Assembly: GCA_003313425.1 (NCBI GenBank)
Contig: NHZP01000005.1
Location: 1,178,001-1,242,000, forward strand
Direction of reading: 5' to 3'
From: Pseudopyrenochaeta lycopersici
Lineage: Eukaryota > Ascomycota > Dothideomycetes > Pleosporales > Pseudopyrenochaetaceae
Length of the DNA: 64,000 nt
The translations under genes and the position numbers were made by a program. Under the pieces are notes generated by a model. It did not search any database and was not told the origin of the DNA. It saw nothing but the letters and a program-made list of their open reading frames with translations. This document shows positions 56,846 through 64,000 of this stretch, one piece after another. Positions within the stretch are counted from its first letter, which is position 1, and each line of letters begins with the position of its first letter.

Positions 56846-57541
56846 CTACTGGTTGTTGAAAACACCGCTCACTCTCTTCTCCCAATCCTTTTTCGTCAAT
56901 CCAAAGACATGCAGATCCATCACCTGCCCATTCTTCTCACAGTGCCCCTTCATCACACCCTCCTTGTAGTATCCACACTTTTCAAAACATCGCATACTTC
57001 CCACATTACCGCTGAAGATGCCGCCCCACAGCCTCGTCAACCTCTTGCCATCGACTTGCCTTGTCTGGAACGTCCACCTTGTGAAGCCTTCGAGCGCCTC
57101 CGTTATATAGCCCTTTCCCCAATAGTCCATGCCAATCCAGAACCCGACTTCGGCAGTATGAGCGTTTACATCTGCGCCGAGCTTTAGGCCAATTCCTCCA
57201 ATGACCACCTCCGGTGATGACTTCAAGGCGATGACGAAATTGTTCTGGTGCGGAAGGATGAGGTTGGTGTTTATCCACGTGTCGGCGCGGGAGAGTGTGT
57301 AGGGATTCGGGAAAGCCAAGGACATGTACTTTGCCACGAGAGGGCTGTTGGCATTGAGGACCATTGAGGATGCGTCTTGTGAGTGCATCGGTCGGACAAT
57401 GAGGCGGTTTGTGGAGAGGATGGGCTCTGGTATCGGTTGGTCTGATGGTGTGGCAAAGGACTCGAGTTGAGCTTCCATCATCGCTGGATGGGCTGGTGTT
57501 GATTGGGCGACCATATCGTCTGGGTGTGTTTTCTTTCCCAC
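56846..57541 (-). CDS. GNAT N-acetyltransferase, RimJ/RimL-like
   Basis: Single exon, 231 aa. Known: the Acetyltransf_3 group moves acetyl from acetyl-CoA to amines or protein N-termini. Seen: STNRLIVRPMHSQDASSMV at the domain start, MSLAFPNPYTLSRADTWI, NFVIALKSSPEVVIGGIGLKL, AEVGFWIGMDYWGKGYITEAL with the acetyl-CoA loop (YWGKGYITEA), RLTRLWGGIFSGNVGSMRCFEKCGYYKEG and a C-terminal DLHVFGLTKKDW. A 35-aa polar N-terminal stretch precedes the domain, and inner Met codons are possible starts. The substrate is unknown. It ends 32 bp from the previous stop, tail to tail, and diverges from ECO1. Confidence 0.9.
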   Translation of the reverse strand: MGKKTHPDDMVAQSTPAHPAMMEAQLESFATPSDQPIPEPILSTNRLIVRPMHSQDASSMVLNANSPLVAKYMSLAFPNPYTLSRADTWINTNLILPHQNNFVIALKSSPEVVIGGIGLKLGADVNAHTAEVGFWIGMDYWGKGYITEALEGFTRWTFQTRQVDGKRLTRLWGGIFSGNVGSMRCFEKCGYYKEGVMKGHCEKNGQVMDLHVFGLTKKDWEKRVSGVFNNQ

Positions 57542-58064
57542 TTGAGGATCTTCAAACTGTATATATAGCCACTTGCTATAAGATGCTCATACGCAAGGTA
57601 TGTTAGGAGTCAAAAGGCCCTGTGAGGACAGATTTGTATGATACAGATTGGCTGTTGATTTGCTTATAAACTCATTCAGTTGAGTCATGCTATTGACTCA
57701 ACGGAAAAGGTATGACTTTGCGCAGGCTTTGCGAGCGATGCGAAGAAAAAGCGCGGTGCACTGCGCCTTCCTATGCAGGGATGGTGTATGACTGTTGCCT
57801 CAGGCCAAATATGTGTGCTCACCGCTTCGACTACTGTTCAATGCAACATGAGTACAAGCACAAGCCAATCGGTATTGTGTCAAAGCTACCATTGGGATAC
57901 TATCGCTTTTGCATTCAACATGTACCAAATTCTCCGAAGCGGGTCAAGGTGTGAATGGTCTGAAGGGTGACGTCGTGAACGCTAGCGCGACGCGCTAAAA
58001 CGCGCTTCGCCAGGACAGTCCACCACCAGACACTTATTGTACATTACTATTTTGCAGCGCCACG
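57542..58064. other. Divergent promoter interval (GNAT/ECO1)
   Basis: 523 bp between the two starts. It contains two ACGCG words close to the ECO1 start, listed separately. No gene is seen. Confidence 0.55.
57990..58004 (+). promoter_or_regulatory. Paired MCB-like elements upstream of ECO1
   Basis: ACGCG at 57990-57994 and again at 58000-58004, 61-75 bp before the ECO1 ATG. ACGCG is the core of the MluI cell-cycle box bound by MBF, which drives G1/S genes in fungi. The pairing is visible; the role is inferred. Confidence 0.5.
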
Positions 58065-59347
58065 ATGTCTTCTTTTGCAGCAAAGTAAGTTTCCGTGCAC
58101 TATGAAGCTGGCAGAACTAATTATTTCCCAGAAAGGTTGTCAGAACCTACTCGCGACAGAAAAAACGCCCATTATATGATGAAGCACCGCCCACCAAACG
58201 AAGACGCGTCGAAGGCACGCTTGAGAGCACTGAGATTGAAGTGCCTACAACAGCGGCCAGTTCTTCACCTGTAAAGTGCTCCTCGAAGACGTACGATACT
58301 TCTGCACCGCCTACATCAAGCCCAAAAATTTCGTCTGCAATCTTCTCGGACGAACCATTGCGGTCTAGTCCACCCTCGTCTCCAGCGCCGCACAGCTCTC
58401 CTCCAGCTCAACAGAAGCGGCGTCCAGTGTTCTCCTTTTTCAAAAAGCAGGCCAAGCCGATCGCAGCCGCTAAAGGACCTCTCTCAGAAAGAAGTCACAA
58501 TGTGCAGAGCGCGCCGAACCAACCGCCGAAGAAGAAGCGACTGGTGCAGATGCAGTTGGACCTAGCCACAGAGCATCGCAAGACATGCAAGACATGCGGT
58601 ATGGAATACATTCCATCCAATGCTGAAGATGCGGCCGTGCATCGCAAATTCCACGCGATGAATCTAGGGGGGGTAGATTTCACAAAAGCAGTCATTGAGC
58701 GCTTTCGGAAGAATCAAGTCTGGAGTGGTGGTGATGGAAGTTTCATTGCAGTTGTCGGACGCAAAGACGCGCTTGTGCTGCGCAACAGGGCGAGCGATGT
58801 TCTCAAAGTCGTCAATACTGAACTCGCAGCTGTTCCCATACTAGACGAGGAGCTGTGGGGTCAAACAGGCAGTACAAGCTTTGCAGACGCACCGAAGGAG
58901 ATGACCACATTGGACACGGAGCCGTCCACAGGTAACGAATCTGGCTCACCACTCGTTGATCGTTTCAAGATGTACCTTTACCTACGGGGCGGCAAGTGTG
59001 TTTCAGCATGTCTAGTGGAACGCATCTGGGAGGCTTACACCGTATTGGACCAGAATGACGCGTTCGAGCCAGCATGTCAGCTTCCTCCTACGCCGCAAAG
59101 CTCTTCCATCTCCATCAGTACGGTGTCGGATCCGGCCATTCTGGGCATCTCGCGTATATGGACGTCTAGCCAGTGTCGCAAACAAGGTGTCGCAACAAGA
59201 CTGCTAGATACTGCAAAGTCCGACTTTCTATATGGACTGAATGTCGAGAAAGAAAAGATTGCTTTCAGTCAGCCCACAGAGAGTGGAGGAAATCTGGCGC
59301 GGAGATGGTTCGGCAGGGACGCGGGATGGCACGTTTACATAGACTGA
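58065..59347 (+). CDS. ECO1: Cohesin N-acetyltransferase Eco1
   Basis: Two exons (58065-58084 and 58132-59347), 411 aa; the first exon is 20 nt. Known: Eco1 acetylates Smc3 in S phase to lock cohesin on sister chromatids. Seen: a basic start (KVVRTYSRQKKRPLYDEAPPTKRRR); a Ser/Pro-rich linker; a PIP-like patch RPVFSFFKK near residues 100-108; the C2H2 finger CKTCGMEYIPSNAEDAAVHRKFH near 158-180; and the acetyltransferase core with AVPILDEELWG, MYLYLRGGKCVSACLVERI, ILGISRIWTSSQCRKQGVATRLLDTAKSDFLYG and FSQPTESGGNLARRW, the last close to the active site. Longer than yeast Eco1 (281 aa) because of the linkers. Confidence 0.95.
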
Positions 59348-59734
59348 GGAGATCGCCGAAAGAGCGTTCTGTGGGCGGTTCGCGAGTATCGCGCAAGAAC
59401 CGTGGTCCAAACAGGCTCTGTGGGATCTATCGTGGCATCGAAATGCTCTGCGCCTACATGAAGATCATAAAGCATTGATTGGAGCGAAGATATATGTCAA
59501 GTGCTGTCACAAGACTGCCTCTGCTCGTGAAAGCGTTGGGCTGAGGCGTTCAAGCCAAGGATGGTGGACGATGGTGGGGTGTCTTCGCTGTCCCTCCGGA
59601 TCTGCGCCTGTCGGCGTTGATCCACTTCCAGGGCCGAGCATCAGCAGCAGCACTACTCCAGTCAGCAGCTCTACACCGCTTCTGACGAGCTTCTTCCATG
59701 TACATAGAACAATGCATTGTTTTTGATTTCCAGC
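59348..59734. other. Intergenic, no gene seen
   Basis: 387 bp between ECO1 and the next gene on the same strand; it serves as 3' flank and promoter. A possible 5' UTR intron acceptor (TTTCCAG) lies at 59733 just before the next ATG. Confidence 0.5.
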
Positions 59735-61731
59735 ATGTCATCCGGGAACCCTTTCCGCGCATCCCAGTCATTCAAACAGACGACTTCCACGCCCGGTCCG
59801 CAGACTTCCTTTATCACGCCCGATATCAGTGTGCCTGAGGAACGGGGCAGAAACAGTGACTATGGTATACCTTGACCTTGGCTTAATGTGCGACGCGACG
59901 AAAGAGTAATTGTCTTACAGTCCTCCAAGACTCGGTCTTGCCGCCCAAGACAAAGAAACAAGTCCGCATAGAACCGTCCACGACATTCATTCCTCCGCAT
60001 GCGGACAGCGACCATGTAGATGATGCTCTGCATGACCCTCTCGCCCAACCTCTAAGCCAAAGTCACGATGCAGGCTCGCTGCCTCCCGTAGCCTCCGCTG
60101 GCTTCCCTAGCACTGCGGCACATTCAGACTCGTCGAGGGCACAAGATCCCGGCGAGAGATATGCCATGGCTGCGCCTGATATTCTCTCAGGCTCGAGGCT
60201 GCATATGGACAAACCTCAATCTGCTCTGTCTCCGAGTAGCGCCCCGGCCAATCCATTCGCAAGAACACTAGCTTCGCTGGAACAGCAAGAGAGGGGAAGC
60301 GAGGAGGATCGGACGAGTACGGAAAGGACGCCTCTAGGCAACAACAGAGCTTCACTGAACGTAGAGAGCTTCAAAAACCTTCTCATGACGGGCAACCCGA
60401 CTCCGCGCCCTTCCGCTCAGCCATCGCAAACAACCGTTGCACCAACGCCCCTCAGTGGCCCACAGTTCGAGAGTAGCAGTAGCACAGATACCTCATCAGT
60501 ATCACGGCATTCATTATTCGAGCCTCCACACGAAATACACATAGAAACACCGAGGACGTCATATGAAATGGCAGATTCGGATGAAGATGAGCGAAGGAAC
60601 GTGGTATCGGAAGTGAAGAAAGTGAAGAAGCAACCACCGCCTGCACCAAAGCATCGTCATGGCAAGCTTGTCACGCCTAGACAACCACAGACTGTCTCAT
60701 TCGACAACTTCGCCGCTACAGAGCCTACGCCGTCTCCTGTCACTAGATCGAGGGACAACTCCGACGTGAACAAACCACTTCCCCCTACCCCCGTTATTTC
60801 GCCCCCTCCGGTCCACTCCACGACACGAGATTCCACACCAGACCAGCCAACGCCAGTGCAGCAAAGAGCAAGCGAATCATTGGCGCCAGCAGATGTCTCA
60901 ACAAACACCCAAAAGAGAACCCCTCCACCTGTACCTCTAGCTCGTAGACAGAGCCAGCTTCGAACTTCCGGGACTACAAATAGGTCACGAAGCAACTCGT
61001 CGCTCACAGTCTCGTCACAGCACTCGATTGATCCACTTCCTAGCCCAATTCCGAGCAATCAGGACCCAATTGCAGGTGCAAAATCGCCGCCTCCTCCGCC
61101 GCGCTCACGGCATGGTGCACGACTAGCAAACTTGGGCACATCCAGCGCAAATTCCTCCAGCACCGACCTTCCTCATCGCTCCAGTTCAGTGCGAACTGCG
61201 AGGCCTGCACAGGCGCCGTCATCGTCTCGCCGGACTACATTAGATTCCGATTACGAACCTTCACCTCCCGCACCTGGCATTCACCGCACGTCGTCAATAT
61301 CGTCGAATCGCAACACTGCGCGAGTTGTCTCAAATGAAAGCACAGGAAATGGGATGCCACCTCCACCTCCACCCCCTCGACGCAGACAGTCCAATCGCTC
61401 AAGTTTGGATCAACCACGCCCACACAATCCCACGTCTTCTCCTACCGAAAGCCGGCGGACCAGCACAGAGATCAGGCGAACGAGCGTCGATAGCAAGAGG
61501 AGGACAAGTGTCGCTAGCGAGAGCTCATTGAGGCGTGAGTACACCCCTGCCGAAGAGAAAGGGGGAAATGAATACGCACTGTATTCACCGAAAGAGGAGA
61601 GCGACAACAAGCTAGATGCTGGCACGTCACTCGAGGGCACAAGAAGTGATTCGAGCAACATTCTGGACGACATGGAAAAATTCCAACGGGAAATCGATGA
61701 GCTCCGAACTAGGTACAAGCAAGGGGAATAG
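59735..61731 (+). CDS. Ser/Pro-rich disordered protein with C-terminal helix, unrecognised
   Basis: Two exons (59735-59864, 59921-61731), 646 aa. The start SSGNPFRASQSFKQ recurs in a fungal family I cannot name. NPF motifs occur twice (NPFRAS at the start, ANPFARTLASLEQQ near residue 155), as in EH-domain ligands of endocytosis. Then come KKVKKQPPPAPKHRHGKLVTPRQPQTVSFDNF, several PPLPPxP-like SH3-type runs (KPLPPTPVISPPPVH, KRTPPPVPLARR, two PPPPPPR runs), long Ser/Thr/Arg stretches, and a C-terminal helix LDDMEKFQREIDELRTRYKQ. Inferred: a scaffold for SH3/EH partners at the cortex. No enzyme domain was seen. Confidence 0.82.
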
Positions 61732-62524
61732 TGCGTCGCTTGGTGTTGGACCTGAACGTAGTACGTCGGGGATTGCTCATCAGTATTGGAACACGGTATT
61801 ATTTGGAAGGGTCTTCCCGCATCATTGCTGCTATGAGACGACCACATGGCATCTTCACGCCTTCTAGTATATCTATTATGCATCACGATTTTTCACTCTT
61901 CCATGTCTCATCTCCATGGAGATTCGCAGTGCATATGGGCCTACCTACACGTACTATGATTATATCCGTGCTTTCGATCGATACTTGCTTGAGGTGCTGT
62001 CTACTAATTGAGACTCTCTATGCTCCTCATTCATACTCCTGCACTGCCAACAATCGGGACGGCCAACCCTGCAAACTGAGGTAGGTTGACTGTCCTCTTC
62101 CCGAGTCTTTTTTTTTTTTCAAAGACAGTATTGGGCAAGGAAATTGACGAGTGGGGAGGAACTTGGAGGCAAGGCAGCCCAGTTTAAGCTAATAGTTAAG
62201 TGTTCAGCTTGAAATGGGTTCGTTTCAGGGGCTCGACCGAATTCACGGAGAGGTCTTGAAGCTGAAGACATGTTATAGAAAAGTGATCGAGTCACTTTAT
62301 GTATTAGGCATTGAGAGGAGCTACAAACATGCTAGTCATGGTGCAGCTGTTCAGCAATGATAGACCCGTTCCTCCAAGAAGCCACCAGATACAGAAATGG
62401 TCCATGTGATGAATTTCTGCCTAGGCGACAGACTATCAAGACGGAACAGAATAGCACTCATCGACATCAGGCCATATGCTAACGACCTTGACCTCGACGT
62501 GATATGGAAATGGTGTGTGCGCGC
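61732..62524. other. Convergent 3' intergenic
   Basis: 793 bp between the disordered-protein gene and the GPI-protein gene, which run toward each other. There is a T run at 62108-62120. No gene is seen. Confidence 0.5.
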
Positions 62525-63101
62525 TCAGACAACACCCGCCATAGCTGCAGCTCCAGCGATGACAAGCGAGCCCAGACCGAAAACGGGGGTTGCAAGCGGG
62601 GCGCCAGCGGTGGAGATCTCAGTAGGCTTGCTGGACACCGAAGAGGAAGGGCGGTGATTGGCAGCAGTAGAGGAAGGGGCAAGAGTCGTAACTTGGGAAG
62701 ACGCATTCGAGGAAGGAATGGCTGGACCATTGGAGGAGGGAGGAGCAATGGCAGTACCAGAGCTGGGAGAGGCAACCGCGGTGTCAGACGACGGGGCTCC
62801 AGGGACAGATGGAATGCTGTTCAGCGGAGCAGTGGCCGTGGACTCGACCGAATTGACCAGAGAAGAAGGAAGCGTATGAGGGCCTGGAGGAGTAGGGGCC
62901 GGATTGACAGGCTTGTTAGCACACTCGGAGACGGTGACCGTCACAGTGGTTACACTGTGAGCTCCCTCACAGGCTATTGGACAATACGTTAGTTGTTACT
63001 ACACGAAAGTTTTCTGGTACATGCATACAGTGGTGAGGAGCATCGTGAGCTAGGATAACACAGGCGAGCGTGGCCACTACCAGGAACTTGAATCCCAACA
63101 T
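62525..63101 (-). CDS. Small secreted, GPI-anchored Ser/Pro-rich protein
   Basis: Two exons (63101-63029, 62973-62525), 173 aa. A signal peptide (MLGFKFLVVATLACVILA) is followed by HDAPHHSCEGAHSVTTVTVTVSEC, a region rich in Ser, Pro, Thr and Ala (likely O-glycosylated), and a C-terminal hydrophobic tail (VFGLGSLVIAGAAAMAGVV) after a small-residue site (STAGAP), the pattern of a GPI anchor. The VTVTVSEC segment is common in fungal cell-wall proteins. Two Cys remain in the mature part, so it is not an effector-type Cys-rich protein. Its anchor would be attached by the transamidase whose Gaa1 subunit is at 31226-33251. Confidence 0.85.
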
Positions 63102-63975
63102 GGTGAGAGTAATAGCTCGTTGCTGGCTGAGAATTAGGTAGAGCTGGATAGGTTATGGTACGGCTGAATGGATGCAACTGCAGAAGATAGTGGGTGGACG
63201 AGGGAGGTAAGGTGAGGTGTCGTGGAGAAGAAATGGAGGGCACGGGGAGTTTGTTGATTATATGTCTGTGTACGCGAGGGGCGATCACGCGTTTGTAGAC
63301 GGCGAAAATTTGCTCAAGTGGCCCCAGGGTAAGGCTACATGGAAGCTACAGGACGGTAGTCGAAACTTGAAGTGAAGGAGCCAGTGTGAATGGGGAAGGA
63401 ACGCGTGTGTCTCCATGGACGCGGTAGGAGCACCTCAGTGTCACCGCTTCGTCCACACAGACGGTCAGTGAGATGACGCAAATGCAATTAGCCTATTGAG
63501 CCATCTAAGCAGGCACTAAGACATCCAATCCTCCTTATTTTTTGATTGTGATAGCCTTTATCTGCTCTAATTCTGGGTAGACCTGTCAGACCTGACCATG
63601 CTCATGCTGGAGAGTGAATGATTTCCCACGTGCAAGTTCGCAATTTCCCATCTGCTGCGCTTCTGACCCCAAAAATCTCAGTGGTTAAACCAAAAATTGC
63701 CACTTCCGGTCACCTTCGAGAGCGCCTGTTGGCTCTTGCGCTGTTTGTTGTGGTGCGGGAGCGCACCTTCCCTCCCTTCATCTTAGATTGGCCGTTGCTG
63801 CCTTGGCGGTCGTTCCTGTGCCGATAAACTATCGCCAGACTTTGTATTTCTTTCTAATAGACACCAACTTCCCACACTCGTTTACACACGCTCACTCTAC
63901 TAGCAATTGACCAGTCTCGTAGCCCACAAAACACGCTCTTTTACCCTCTCCAATTACTGCCAGCTCGGCTCCACC
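63102..63975. other. Intergenic promoter interval
   Basis: 874 bp between two divergent starts. 63835-63975 is pyrimidine- and CA-rich, like a fungal promoter and 5' leader. No gene is seen. Confidence 0.5.
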
Positions 63976-64000
63976 ATGAGGCTGCTCCAATTCATCACCC
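63976..64000 (+). CDS. Start of a further gene (cut by window end)
   Basis: CCACC before ATG at 63976 is a strong start context after a typical leader, and the frame reads MRLLQFIT to the window edge. Some fungal HET-domain proteins start MRLL, but eight residues are too few to name a family. Confidence 0.5.

Overview
The window reads as nuclear DNA of a filamentous ascomycete (Pezizomycotina). Genes are split by many 45-60 nt GT-AG introns with CTRAC-like branch sites, there are no operons, and the families seen are fungal: a PTH11-like rhodopsin-domain receptor, Ldb17/Dip1, Rbd2, WSC and a family I recall as DUF6914. The style fits Dothideomycetes, perhaps Pleosporales, but that is inference from gene style only. 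All splice sites were placed by eye and checked by reading-frame phase.

Layout. 1-552 is the 3' end of an acyl-CoA dehydrogenase gene, and 2018-2628 encodes a ubiquitin-like/AN1 zinc finger protein. A gene-poor stretch (2629-9177) follows with one weak candidate gene. Then come an MFS monocarboxylate-type transporter (9178-10906), Ldb17/Dip1 (13871-15492, minus) and a seven-helix rhodopsin-domain protein (16467-17777, minus). A second poor region (17778-22119) holds one weak candidate. The core 22120-34662 is compact and housekeeping: VPS41, an RMND1/Mrx10 protein, the complex I NDUFA9-type subunit, proteasome RPN9, GPI transamidase GAA1 and rhomboid Rbd2.

34663-43680 is an accessory, AT-rich, decayed island. 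It has an intron-containing tRNA-Met(CAT), two head-to-head broken copies of a DUF6914-like gene, an APH-type phosphotransferase, a Tad-like LINE RNase H relic, a WSC exon, a 14-bp minisatellite and a CT/CA microsatellite. The lesions are mostly C-to-T or G-to-A, as repeat-induced point mutation (RIP) would leave.

43681-63101 is dense again: a SNIP1/Pml1 FHA protein, a 1375-aa coiled-coil protein, a Swiss Army Knife RNA repair-like protein with an RGG tail, a RING protein, mitochondrial ClpP, an unknown probable mitochondrial protein, a GNAT acetyltransferase, cohesin acetyltransferase ECO1, a proline-rich disordered protein and a GPI-anchored Ser/Pro-rich surface protein. A further gene starts at 63976.

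Seven neighbouring pairs are divergent: VPS41/MRX10, NDUFA9/RPN9, GAA1/RBD2, SNIP1/coiled-coil, SAK/RING, ClpP/unknown mitochondrial and GNAT/ECO1. Six are 148-714 bp apart and share a promoter interval. I found no clear new multi-gene system. The most unusual item is the divergent pair of decayed DUF6914-like genes next to the LINE relic.
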